From assembly GCA_030704615.1 (NCBI GenBank), contig CM060734.1:27358042-27422041 (forward strand): a stretch of 64,000 bases of DNA. The letters run 5' to 3'. The position numbers and the translations under genes are program-made. Below, in pieces: positions 43,005 to 54,264 of this stretch. The notes below the pieces were generated by a model. It saw only the letters and a list, made by a program, of their open reading frames with translations. It did not search any database and had not been told where the DNA came from. The stretch's first letter is position 1. The number at the start of each line of letters is the position of its first letter. This DNA is from Takakia lepidozioides (lineage: Eukaryota; Streptophyta; Takakiopsida; Takakiales; Takakiaceae).

Positions 43005-44495
43005 AAGTGCTACCTCGCCCACCCCAATACCCCCCAATACTCATACCCCCTATCCCCTACCAACAAAACAACACCCTTAAATATCCCCCGGCCAACTCAC
43101 ACTACACATATGGCTCCCTTACCAAGCCCAATGCAGGATACAGAATTTATCATGCTGGCACGGGCCAAGGCGTTGCCCTCAGTCTACCCGGCCCTGCCAC
43201 AATCCTAAGAGCTGAACTTATGGCCATCCAAGACACTCTCTCCCTCATTGATGCCTTCCCCCCCCATACTACATCTTCACCGACAGCCTCACCTCTCTAT
43301 ACCTCATTTGTAACCACATCTCATGCCCTTCTTCCCATCATCACCATCCCGACCGCAATCTAATTGCAGCCATCGTCAACAAAGCCGTCTCTAAAAACCA
43401 CCCAGTACACCTCCTCAAAGTTCGCTCTCACACTGGCATACATGGTAATGAGACAACATACCAACTCGCTCAACTTGCCGCCTCCAAACCAAAAACTACC
43501 CCCACGAACGATCCTATCCACATTGCCCACACACACCCCTTTTGGTTTATGCATCCCATTCCGGATCCCCCCGCCCCTAGACCAATCCGTAACCTACTGT
43601 CCACTCTTACTCGTGAGGCAAATAAACAAGCCGCAGCCTTCATTAGCCATACCAAAACCCACATTAAAAAATGGACCCAATTCAGCGTCATGCACCATAA
43701 ACTCTCAAATCATTTCTGGCTAACCAAAGTCACCACTGACGCACAAATCCGACAAACACTCAAATTCAGATACGCCCAATACATGGGGCACCAACGTAAA
43801 CATATCTTCTGGCCGCATTTATTTCCATCCCCATACTGCCCACTATGCTCAGCTACCCACCACATCTGAGACACTTGGCCACATCTCCTCAGTCAATGTA
43901 CACACCCCGTCATACATGGCCTTCGTATCACGTGTCACAACCACGCAGTCTGGCACCTCCACAAACTTTTTCTAAGCCGTGCCGAAACCCGCTGGTTTTC
44001 GTTTGTTAATGCGGGTACCTACCAGGGACGCCCGCCAGACCACACAGTACCAACATGGCTACTACCATGTATCTGTACACAATTACCATGTTCCTGCCCC
44101 GCTAGGCTCTGCCCAGACATACTCCTTGTCCAGGGCCATCCCATTAATACCTTACCCCCCACCTCACCAACCACACAAATCACTATTCACTTCATCGAAT
44201 TACCATTCTGCCACGATAGATACCCCTCCGACTCGATCCTGGAAAAAAGACAAAAATATGCCCCACTAATCCTCACAATCTGCCAACGGGGCTGGAAAAC
44301 TGGCCCACTAACTGTCATCACCGCCGGTACTCGAGGAGGCATCCATAATGCCAACATTAACGACATCCACGACAATTTCCAAATCCCCATTCATAAATGT
44401 TTTAAAGCCATCCACCTCACGGCGCTCCGCTCCCTCACAGCTATTATCACCAACAAACGTCAACTAGAATCCGGCTCCTCGAACGCATCCTAGAC
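43005..44495 (+). mobile_element. LINE 3' half: RNase H and C-terminal Cys motif, decayed
   Basis: Plus strand with frame slips. RNase H-like segment: SHYTYGSLTKPNAGYRIYHA, ILRAELMAIQDTLSLIDA, FTDSLTSLYLI, then HLLKVRSHTGIHGNE. Next comes a conserved LINE C-terminal part, HKHIFWPHLFPSPYCPLC, followed by WPHLLSQC after an in-frame TGA (zinc-binding CxxC...H...C), and a tail with LTICQRGWKTG. This is the downstream part of a non-LTR ORF2. The upstream side is cut by the satellite array. No intact frame. Confidence 0.75.
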
Positions 44496-44690
44496 CACCC
44501 AGCGTACCCCTGGGTACCCGGGGGTACCCTCGACCCTGTTATTTCCTATGGTCACCTGGTGTCCCACATGACACCTTTCTTTTTATAGGGCCCTCCCCCG
44601 AAAGGGGGCAGTAGCCGTAAGGCGAAGTGGCTCTTAGTTATGCCGGCTTCGGCCGGAGTCTCTCTGTTAATGACAATTACGAAATGGCGG
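44493..44690 (+). other. Structured 3' tail of the LINE fragment
   Basis: Directly after the LINE C terminus come several self-complementary stretches: GGGTACCCGGGGGTACCC, CCCTCCCCCGAAAGGGGG and GCCGGCTTCGGCCGG. Tight GAAA- and TTCG-loop hairpins close together fit a structured 3' UTR of the kind some LINE reverse transcriptases recognise. Confidence 0.5.
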
Positions 44691-46776
44691 CTTACATATA
44701 CAAAACTTCGAGACAGTCGCAAACTATCAGAGTTGCTCACAAAGTTTTATGAAGAGTACGAGTCAGACAAGGATCAGAATGACCACCTCGGAGGAGTTAA
44801 GAAATCGCAAGATAAATGTTTGAAACGAGTTCAAAAGGGAGATGAGAACTCCAGGGGGATGAAATTGATCCGACTCTTAAATTCGGAGTCAATTCAAGCA
44901 GTAAGCTCTGTGAGCTATTGTGCTCGAAACTGTTGTCAACACTTCAGCTGGGAAAAAACTAAGGCTATCTGGAGTAAGTTCTTGGCATCTTCTTTTGATA
45001 CAAAGAGAGATTTAGGGTTTGACATCCCCAACAACTACACCGACTTCCAGGTTGTGGTCGTCGTGCCTACCTTACAATGGAAGGAGTTGAGGTCAATGAG
45101 AAGGCGTTGTGGACAATCCATGGAATCGGAAGGTCAACGTACCATGGATACAAGAGGAAGAGTAAGGATGGATACATCTCGTCAATGCATGGAAACAGAG
45201 GAATGAAGAAACCCCGAGCAAAAACCTTGCAGGCCGAGGCAAATTTGTTATCGCTGATTTCAAGAAACAATGACCTTATGCCTCATAAAATGAGAGGTAT
45301 CGGAGAAGGAAGACAAGATGTTCTAAAGTTGCTGCCGGTGGAGATGAATTGGAAGGAGCTGAACCGATAGTCCAATGAGGTAGGATACTGCATTCAAACC
45401 CAATCAAGATCCGCCTCTATAAGTATTTCTACTTTCAAGGAAGGGGATGTCACGGGAGACCTCCCGTCATCATTCTGCTACGCGTGCTAATAGACTATAT
45501 CAAATTGTGTGCATATAAACCGACAGACCATTGATGGATCATTCGGAGAGAAGTTAGTCCATTTCTTTACGAACAAATTTCTGTCGTTATTTTTGCATCT
45601 ATCAAATTTCATATCTCTTGGTTTTAGATATTGGATGTTTGATTTCAATGTCAATGTTCACGGGAGGTGTCCCGTCCTAAATATGATACCAACTCTATAC
45701 ATTGTTGACAATTGGATCAGGCGAACAAACGAATGGGCTTAAGGGCATTGTCGAAGTCTAGAATAAACCAAATTCGAACGAAAGTTTTTGGGAATGTTGA
45801 GGTTCGAAAACCTGGTGGAAAATTCGCGAAATGCACAGATTGTGAAATGTTCAAAGATCTTATCCAGAAGTCAGTCAGCAGAACTGAGGAGCAGAGAAAG
45901 CACAAAAAGAAATTTGAGAGACATTTGAAGCATCAAGAGTCATGTCGCAGGCTTTATCATAGTTGGCGGAATGAATCAACGATGATGGGTGAGGAGTTTC
46001 TGTGTATTATACATGATAAGATGGATCACTCAAAGACTGCCTTGCCCCGGCTCCTCGTAACAAACAAGATGACATCTGGTCTAGGTCAGCTACCTATATC
46101 CATAACAGGTATGGTGACTCATGGCTATGGTGACGGTGCTTATGCTGGGTTCACCAACGAGTTCTAGCCAAGTGATCCTAACTTGACAATCAGCTCCTTG
46201 GCTCATTGTCTTCGCGCTCTTGAGAAGCCCACATGTTGAGAGTCAAGAGAAATTTTCGATCATCCAATGCAAAACTCATTTTTTGAAACTCTAATGAGAA
46301 GAAAGTCTCAATGTGAGAAAGCACTGAATCCTAGGGTATCCCAAGGCCCTGTTTGAGCCAAGCCATTACCCCGTCGACTATACCTGCAAATGGACAATTC
46401 TTCAATAGAGAACAAAAATCGTTGGATGCTTGTTTTTTTATCACTCTTGACGGCGAGAGGTATTTTTGAAGAGATCCAGTTTGGATTCTTGATGGTTGGT
46501 CACACCCACGAGGACATTGATGCATACTTTAGTTATCTGTCGAAGAAGTTGAAACAAACGAACACATATATCCTTGCGAATCTCATGCGCCTCTTTATGG
46601 AGTCTCAAAACCTCTCGTTTATCCCTCAATTGATACAAGAGGTTGCAGACTTCAAGAAGTTTGTGGCTGGATATATTATTAGAAGCGGAGGAAGTTGGGA
46701 TGGCGGAGGTGGCATTGAATTTCAATCTTCTGACGTAGCTGATGCTCAACTTGTGACTGCTGCAGCTGACTTTTGA
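44690..46776 (+). pseudogene. DDE-type transposase-like relic with GHTHEDID motif
   Basis: Broken plus-strand reading in several frames. Pieces in order: RKLSELLTKFYEEYESDKDQ; LWTIHGIGRSTYHGYKRKSK; VRKPGGKFAKCTDCEMFKDL with a coiled stretch (RTEEQRKHKKKFERHLKHQE); FLCIIHDKMDHSKTALPRL; LPISITGMVTHGYGDGAYAG; LQMDNSSIENKNRWMLVFLS; and GFLMVGHTHEDIDAYFSYLS. Asp in IHDKMD, Asp in QMDN and acidic residues in HTHEDID are spaced like an RNase H-fold DDE core, and I associate the GHTHEDID block with DUF7869-type transposase-like proteins. Stops at about 46165 and later, and lost frame between blocks, mark it as dead. Confidence 0.5.
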
Positions 46777-47879
46777 ACAACACCTTCAGTGCTACTACGT
46801 ATTTGCTCTGCTTATAGAGCCCAAACACAATGTGAGATCCATTGTTGTACTCAGATGACAGGATGGGAGAGAAGAGAAGGATGTGTAGTGTGAAAAGAGA
46901 TGGCCCAAAAGCCTAAATTGTGTTACTTATCGAGTTACCATGATCAAAGATTCCTCACCCTATCCTTACCGCAGTGGAAGAGAAAATAAAGGTAAGGCTA
47001 CCAGCTCTACCCATCTACCTCTGTCTTGTTTCAGGTGTCATGTTGATTGGTAATTGCATATGCCAACGTGGTGTTTTCTTGTGCTCAAGTCACACTTAGA
47101 ACATCACGAATGCAGGGTCAGTTATGGTTAAAGAGATTTTCATTTGGTAGTTCATGGGGTATGTCATTCTCCACACATGTGCTAATATGTTCAACAGCTA
47201 AATTGAACTACCCACTTGTCCATTGATCACTCTTCTAGACAGACAAGGCATTTCACATACCTTTTCAGGGTTTTTTTTTTTTTTTTTTTTTCCTCTCTCA
47301 TCTGGTCATGCCACCTTTTTTCCCAAGTTATAAAAGTAGCTCAGATTGTCTCTCCCATCCCTTGTTGTTCTCTTCTCACAACAAATGAAGATTACACGTA
47401 TATTAGGCACCCAGACTGTTCGTGATAATTACAAGTCCTTTAGGTTCAGTAAAGCCAACTGTTCAGAGAGTGCTTGTCCCTCCCATTCAGCAGATCAATC
47501 ACTCCATTTCATTGCAGGCACCTCATGGTATTTCCTCTCTCTCACCTGGTCATGCCACCCTCCCAATGTGATGTATGCATACTTCAGCTCTGAGACTGCC
47601 AAGCCGTCACTGGAGGTATGATTTAGAACTCGATGAATAGTCTTCAGCGCCAAGAATGATTCAGGATCGATGTCTTTGTAAGTTAGCAAATGCAGGAAAA
47701 TATGCTTATCTTGTTGGAGGATCTCACCAGCAGACGACTCTCAGAACAACGCTACAACTCGAAACTTCAAGCATGGGAACCTCTCTCCGATCTCAACATA
47801 GCATGGGAAAGGGAGCTAATGGGAAAACAAGGATAAATGTGAACCGTTGGATATTGGTTGATCAAGGGTAGCGATCCCC
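46777..47879. other. Spacer with a poly(T) run; no gene seen
   Basis: Contains a run of about 22 T at 47271-47292. A 64-codon minus-strand frame at 47495-47689 (LTYKDIDPESFLALKTIHRV) looks protein-like but is unidentified. Confidence 0.4.
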
Positions 47880-48140
47880 ACTTCCCAAACGGATGAATGA
47901 CATGGATGAAGAGCAACATTCATGAGGACTTAAAACGGCTCATGTATCAATGTAAGTTGGTCATGTACCAACTTAAGTTGGTCACGTCCCTGGATGGATG
48001 AAAGTTACAGATGGATGAAAATTATGAGGAAGAATGAAAATGGATGAAATCAGCGGACGGATGAGAGAGCATAGGCTGGATGAATTTATAGGATGGATGC
48101 AAAATGGATGACATTACCAGGATGGATGAGATCAGAAGTA
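47880..48140 (+). repeat. Degenerate GGATGGATGA array
   Basis: About fifteen copies of (G/A)ATGGATGA and near variants are scattered at irregular spacing over 260 bp, just upstream of a TATA-like box. Confidence 0.7.
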
Positions 48141-48204
48141 TGCAGGTTTGCTTGGCCAACAAGCTTCCAATTAAATTTAATGATTAATTCCTAATTTTTC
48201 TATT

Positions 48205-48235
48205 GGCCCAACATAAGTATAAAAGGAGGCTTGGG
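48205..48235 (+). promoter_or_regulatory. Probable TATA promoter
   Basis: AAGTATAAAAGGAGGC with an upstream ATTGG/CCCAAC context resembles an RNA polymerase II core promoter. It follows the GGATGGATGA array and precedes repeated sequence, so it may be the U3 part of a degenerate LTR. No start site can be proved. Confidence 0.45.
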
Positions 48236-48559
48236 GGAGTGGGAAGCAAGTAGTATCAATCGAGAGAGTACCAATGAGCGACTAGCACGATGTAGAGAGC
48301 ACGGTGGAGGGCAGCCGTTAGAGTTGGAGAGCACAAAGATGGAGATAGAATCAGTAGTAGTGAGCGATAGACTCGAAGTTACAACTATTTTGTTCCAGAT
48401 TTGTAATCGTATCTAATTCTTTCCGTTCTGTAATTGAGTGAAGTGATGACTTGATCTGATCAACCCTCTCGGAGTGTCAAGTATAACGCTAATATAGACA
48501 AGGGCTGGTAGGACATCCAGTTCTTGTTTTGCTTTTCAAGTCCTTGGCTTTACGATTCT

Positions 48560-48990
48560 GCTCAGTTGTTGACAAAATATATCTGCTCTAGTGGGGTCTT
48601 ATTGACCTATTTCCATGCTAGTTTTCTTTTATAGCAGAAAATAAGGATAATTCTCCCAATAGAACCTGACATTAGTGAAATCAGAGCCTTGTATCCTCAT
48701 AAATTAATTTTTGAAATCAGTTTTTCTTACACTGGCACACAATTGCAGATGTTGGGGACTTGGTCATTTTTCATGTAGGAAATGGTTCTCATTTCTTTTG
48801 TACAAAATCGATCTGCCTTAGAATATGTTCTTGGAAGCTTTCTATGCTAGTTCTTGTTGATAACAGAGAATAAGGCTAATACTTCCAATAGGACCTAAGA
48901 TTAGCCAAATCAGAGCCAGGGAGCATAAAATAGGAAGTTTTGAAAGTAGTTGTTTTTAAACTGGAGCAACAAAAGTCTATGGTGTAGAAT
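48560..48990 (+). repeat. Degenerate ~230-bp tandem duplication
   Basis: 48568-48740 and 48805-48960 share ATC(T)GC(T/C), ATGCTAGTT(T/C)T, AGAAATAAGG-like, CCAATAG(A/G)ACCT and AAATCAGAGCC words in the same order. Identity by eye is about 65-70%. The recurring AAATCAGAGCC resembles part of a TGGTATCAGAGCC primer-binding site. Confidence 0.5.
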
Positions 48991-49448
48991 TATTTTTGGC
49001 TGATACGATTTGATCTAGTTACTTCTGCTAGTAAGATATCTGAAAGGAGTCTTTTTTGATTCATAAAATTAAGATTACTACAGTACTAGAAGTTTGTAGT
49101 TCACGTAATTATTGCTTGGGTTAAGAGATATTAATTTCTAAAGTAGGCAGTATATGCTAGTAGAATTTGGGAGAAGTCATATCCATGGCACTGATTCTGC
49201 AAAGACATATATGTTTGAACAATTTGAGCTTAACCCTTTTTATGGACCTTGATTCACAAACTAATTCCAAGATCCTGTTGAGTAAAGCTTAGGTTAGAGC
49301 TTCTGTTTTACAGCAAGTGAATTGAAGAATCTAGTAGGGACTTATGAATTTTTGAAAACAGGGAATTCTAACTGCCAGGCCATATGAAAGAGTGAGATTT
49401 GACTATTGTGTTTAAATAACCAAAAGAAACCCTCTTATAACAACATCT

Positions 49449-49512
49449 CTAGGTTAGTTTGATGGTTAGTTTGGTAGTTTACACTTCCGGGGTTGGGTTC
49501 AACGCCTATCGG
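49449..49512 (+). repeat. Possible tRNA-derived SINE head
   Basis: TAGGTTAGTTTGATGGTTAG resembles an RNA polymerase III A box, and GGTTGGGTTCAACGCC, about 30 nt later, a B box. No cloverleaf could be completed. Confidence 0.3.
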
Positions 49513-50139
49513 CCGCAACTTATTTAGTTTTGCTTATCTGTTCAGAATCTTTGTAATAGCCCTATAAGTACTTAGATAGGCAAGTTAGTTTCTTTTATTT
49601 TGGTTATATTAATATTGTTTGTTGGGCTGATCTTTTCCTTAGAATGATCTAATTGATTTTTTTAAATTTTTTAAATTGATTATATATTCTTGACTCACCT
49701 AAATTAATGGGTACTAGTAACAACTAAATAAATCAATATCTCTATCTTTTAAACATATACATAAAGTTATTCAAAAAAAAAAAGAAATAATAAAGTTGGT
49801 TAATTGAAATTAATTTGTTGTTGTTTACTGAATAATTAATATTTACACTAGAATATCTCTCCTCTAAAATAACCATAACCCTTTATACTGAGGATAATTA
49901 TACATTCGCATTACTTATTTCTGGACTATTGTTTTCGTAAATACGTCAATGAGTTAGTACTAACTGTTGGTTACAAATTACAAATACAAACACTTATAAC
50001 ATAGAAAAATCCACACTAGCAGCACCCTTGGGGCTAGACGGCGCCTTCGGGACCTAACCTAGTTCTGTCTAACACGAACCCTAAATTAAGTATGCAATCG
50101 TTAATGAGGAGCATTAATGGTTGACATTGGGCATAATAG
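49513..50139. other. AT-rich spacer; no gene seen
   Basis: Very AT-rich with short homopolymers. No frame or repeat worth naming. Confidence 0.5.
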
Positions 50140-50965
50140 AATGGCCCTTAGGATATTTCATTCAAGTCTAATTTCTTAGGTGATAAGTCACTTGTACACT
50201 TTCCCATATTTTTTTTATCCATTCATACCGAGTAGTATGTTTACTACACCACTCAACTCCGTACCCTAAAACCTAATTCCAATGTCTGATGCTATTTATT
50301 GCTTCCAGTTTTGGGTGCGGTCGAAGTGGTGGGGATATTTCGTGAATTGTTGTACGACCTCCATGTAAAGACTCACATTCCATAATTGTTTGTCCATTTA
50401 TAGTTCTCTAAACCCTAAACCCCAAGCCCTTAAACGTAACTCCATTGTTTGTTGCGCATTCTTCATAGATTAGATACAATCTGTGGTTGGGAAATTTTAT
50501 TCCCTAAACCCTAAATCATAGTTGACAAGTCATTTGTACCCTTCCCCATATTTGTTTTCCATTCATACCGAGTATCATGTTTAGTACCATCGCAAACTCT
50601 ATACCCTAAAACCTAATTTCAATGTTTGATGCTTATTTAATTTATTACTTCCAATTCTGGGTACGGTCGAAGTGGTGGGAACAATATTTCATGAATTGTT
50701 CTACGTCCATGTAAAGACTCAGACTCCACAATTGTTTGTCCATTTACAGTTTTCTAAAACCCTAAACCCTAAACCAAATTCCACTGTTTGATTCACATTC
50801 CTCATAGAAATTTGGATACAATTTGTGGTTGGGATATTTCATTAACAAATTTTCATAGGCGACAAGTCATCTGTACACTTTCCCACATTTTCTTTTCCAT
50901 TCATAACAAGTAATATGTTTTGTACCTTAGCAAACTCTATACCCTAAAACCTAATTCCAGCTTGG
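50140..50965 (+). repeat. ~340-bp tandem repeat with embedded telomere-like CCCTAAA words
   Basis: CATTCATACCGAGTA-type words recur at about 50220, 50561 and 50898 (341 and 337 bp apart), each followed by TACCCTAAAACCTAATT(C/T)C. GGTCGAAGTGGTGG and CCATGTAAAGACTCA recur once per full unit. Between them lie CTAAACCCTAAACCC runs at about 50409, 50503 and 50755. About 2.4 copies. Confidence 0.85.
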
Positions 50966-51410
50966 TTCAATGACTTTATAGCTGAATCTACATGACACTC
51001 TTCCACAATATTTGGTTGTCATATGAACCTTTGTGAATGATCCCTAAATATTTTGAAACATAACTCACATGTTTCATTGACATCCAACCTTATTCCATTC
51101 AACGTTTTAATCCATCAATTGAAAACTTGCAATACATTGGTTCATGGTACTACTATACTTTAAGCATGGTATGGATGTTTACTTTTCATTTGTATATTAT
51201 CTTCTTGAATCATCTGTTTATGTCATATATCTATCAATTTATTAATAACTTCATTCAATCGATCTTATATTTATAATTTTCTCATGCAAAGTACGTCATT
51301 CGACTTACCATTCGATGTTACATGAATGGAATTGAGCAACTTCACAAGTTAAATGACTCGATATTCCATGATATTATTATTAATACATGAATTAATGCTT
51401 CTCATTTAAC
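50966..51410. other. AT-rich spacer; no gene seen
   Basis: No protein-like frame or clear repeat. Confidence 0.5.
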
Positions 51411-52026
51411 AATAATAGGGTCATAAGTGCCCGCGCGTGTGGCTGCGGCGGGGCCCGCGTGTGGCAGAGGGGGTCGCGGATGGTAGGAGCGCCCCTACCC
51501 GGACCCGGCCAGTCTGCTGCTGGGTCTGCCCGGCAAGCTGGTCTGCTGGGGCCCACAATATGCACATAAAGCATTAGTTATTGCAAGGGTTTGTAGAAAG
51601 TGGTGGGTAGTATGGTGGTTAAGAGCAATGAATAATAAACACAAGGTGTGGTGTTCAAATCTTGTCAAGTTGTAATGCGGCAGTAATGTGTGTTATTAAA
51701 TATATATTTTGTCGAAGGGTCTTGAGGTCTGCTCAAGCCGGGGGTCTGCCCAGTTTGCTCGGTCTGTTTGGAGGGTCTGCCAGTCTGCTGGAGGGGGGTC
51801 TGCCCGGTCTATTGGAGGCTTGGAGGGTCTGCCTGCCTGTCTGCTAGAAGGTTGGAGTCGGTCTGTTGGAGGGTCTGCGCAGTCCGCTAGAAGGTCCGCC
51901 ACGGTAGATGAACAAGGACTTAGATATTTCAGAATCTGGCAGACCCGGTGAATGGGCGGTGGGCTTATGAGCTCACCCCAAGGGCCGTACTGGCGGGGCC
52001 CGCCCATGCATTCGTGACCCTATTAT
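51411..52026. mobile_element. GC-rich non-autonomous element with terminal inverted repeats
   Basis: Left end AATAATAGGGTCATAAGTGC and right end, read on the other strand, AATAATAGGGTCACGAATGC form an inverted repeat of 13 exact bases with further matches. A GCGGGGCCCGC word sits inside each end. The interior is GC-rich and non-coding, with many GGTCTGC(C) words (51725-51900). Surrounded by AT-rich DNA. A target-site duplication is not clear because the flanks are AT-simple. Looks like a MITE-class element. Confidence 0.6.
51600..51668 (+). repeat. tRNA-like SINE head inside the GC-rich element
   Basis: TAGTATGGTGGTTAAGAGC fits an A box and GTGGTGTTCAAATCTTG, about 35 nt later, a B box. The AT-rich stretch 51565-51720 around it differs in composition from the GC-rich element, so it may be a nested insertion. 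Confidence 0.4.
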
Positions 52027-52039
52027 TAAAAAAATGAGA

Positions 52040-52468
52040 GGCTGAATTAATTATGTAGCCTCTAGGATACTGTCCGCAAACCAAAAGTTGAGTTCCTGTA
52101 ACTGCCGACTCCTTGTCAGAAACTTCAAAGGTATAATCCACAGGGTAGTCTGGCAGACAATGCCAACGCGTACTAACGGAATCAAACGTCCACCACTTCC
52201 GTACACTTATGAGAGGCTGTACATTGTGTGCAGGTCAAGCCAGCATGTAAACCCATTCCTCCTTGATCACTACCCGTTTGCAAGTCTCAAAGATGTCGTT
52301 GCAACCTTCGTCATCAACCACCGCTAGTGCATTCTGCCATTTCTTACAACCACCTTTCAGCGGTAAATAATAAGAGCGAGGCATCCGTGCAACGCATTCT
52401 AGTGTCACATGGTCTGTCAATCCCGGAATCAAGGAGTTGTCCTTCGACTGGTCTTCTGGCTCTGCCAT
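52040..52468 (-). pseudogene. F-box/kelch-repeat protein fragment
   Basis: Minus strand from an ATG at 52468: MAEPEDQSKDNSLIPGLTDH and VARMPRSYYLPLKGGCKKWQ match the F-box of plant F-box/kelch proteins (substrate adaptors of SCF ubiquitin ligases), followed by KEEWVYML. After a frameshift near 52235-52190, STRWHCLPDYPVDYTFEVSD and GTQLLVCGQYPRGYI resemble the first kelch repeat. The remainder (about 250 residues in the family) is absent. Truncated and frameshifted. Confidence 0.8.
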
Positions 52469-52469
52469 T

Positions 52470-53520
52470 GCTAGAATTCCATTTTATTTATGATTTCTTA
52501 CTATGATTTCGTACTAAACTTCATAAAATATATATTAATGTACATAAAATGTGCTATTCTAAATTATGATCCGAAAAATTGATCGACACCCAACCTTGTA
52601 ACCCTTGAAGAATACGCATCAAACATTCGAATTAGGTTTAAGGAATATGGTTTACCGTTTAAAGTGAGGACAATGTAAGGACTTAGATGTAAATGGTAGT
52701 TGGAGAAGGAAGGTATTGACATCAGAAAAAAGATGATTGGCATAGATGATTGGCAAAATTAATTTTATGAGTAATATACTAGTTCTTGGTACTATTAGTA
52801 CCAAGCTCAAATAAATGATTAAGTTAAATATGAATGGGCCCAGAAGTATTGTCTTTAGAAGGTCATAATAAGATAAACAAACCCGAGATAAATTGACCTA
52901 AGATGACACGGAATGTCGGGTGGCAAAGCGAGGTTCAGGACTGGTTAGTGACGAAGAAAATTAAGAAGAATCTTAAGATAATCCGAAAAGGCAATGAGGG
53001 AAATGTAACTCTGTACTTGGAGCCGGACTTACAGAAAACTACTGACTAGTAATGGGAGAAGATTCATAAGATTCACAAGCAGTAAACCGCGAGAAAGCCT
53101 ATCCATTGAAGCAACAACTTTCACAAATTGCCACGCGGTTTACACTTAGGACGTTTTTTAGACCAATCATACTCTGCCCAATAATACGACCATATGGACC
53201 GAGAATGAAGGACATGGGCGAATTTGTTGAGGAGAAGACACTTTGATGAGAACCAAAAGAAATTGGTGTAATGTGAGAGAGGAACTGCAAAGAGAAGGAA
53301 GCAGTGACATCAGAAAAACTAGGAACTCCGGATGATCACTCGAGGTTCCTGAAATGTTACAGAGATGAGGTCCGGAAAAAAGCTGGTGACTGGCAAAGAA
53401 GATAGATTTATATTTGAACACGTGAAGAGAAACAAATGGAGAGTGGAGGTAAAACATAAGTTTTATTCTTGAAAACATGCCGAGGAGTGAACCTCCACAA
53501 TATGTCCTTGTCAACCTTGT
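52470..53520. other. Spacer; no gene seen
   Basis: AT-rich. Short minus-strand frames at 53099-53514 are unrecognised. Confidence 0.45.
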
Positions 53521-53526
53521 TCTCCG

Positions 53527-53890
53527 CCTGAGGTTACTGGTCGTAAGGTTCTATTATCGGGTTATTGGTGGCCCACTCTGTTCAAGGATGCTTTTGCTTA
53601 TGTGCGTTGTTGCGATGTTTGTCAGCGTTTGGGTAAGCCTGTGCGATCGAGCTCGATGTCGCTCATCCCCATTCTGGCTCAAGCTCCCTTTGAAAAATGG
53701 GGCATTGATTTTGTTGGTCCTATTGCTCATGCTTCCCGCAATGGTCAAAAGCGCTATATTCGTGTTGCTACTGAATACGTTACTAAATGGGCAGAAACAA
53801 TGGCCAGTCGTACTGATACGGCTAAGGTAGTTGCTCAATTCTTATACGAAAATATCATTACTCGATTTGGTTGCCCCCGTGAATTGGACA
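53527..53890 (+). mobile_element. Ty3/gypsy integrase fragment
   Basis: Plus strand: YWWPTLFKDAFAYVRCCDVC (zinc-binding), then KWGIDFVGPIAHASRNGQKR (first catalytic Asp) and EYVTKWAETMASRTDTAKVV. It breaks off at ITRFGCPRELD, before the second Asp and the Glu. The sequence after it is unrelated. Confidence 0.9.
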
Positions 53891-54264
53891 CATTTTATCA
53901 TGTTTCAATTTGCGGGAGAATTGGAAATGAGGGAGCCGTGGACTCTTCCAGCTGTGTCTGCGGGGTAGGCTCATTTAGGGTTCTGAGATTGACATGTATG
54001 AGGAGTTGTAGGTCAACTCAGGGCAGACTTAGGGGTCCTACTTGGTACGTGTATGGTCAGATTTTCTAGAGGTCGTCATCCTTGCAGGGAAAGTTTTGGG
54101 GAATTCCGCTTTGGGAGGCAGCTACTTGTGGGCCCACACATGGCCTGATTTTGGTAATTTTTGGGGACTTTGATAATTCATACATAATACATCCGTGATT
54201 GGAAAATTATGTGCTTTGCGCAAGTGATTGTTAGTTCATTTGCTATTCTGCTCATATAATTTTT

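Noticed and set aside
51600-51668. A functional tRNA gene
   Set aside because: Only A- and B-box-like words; the acceptor stem and anticodon arm do not pair.
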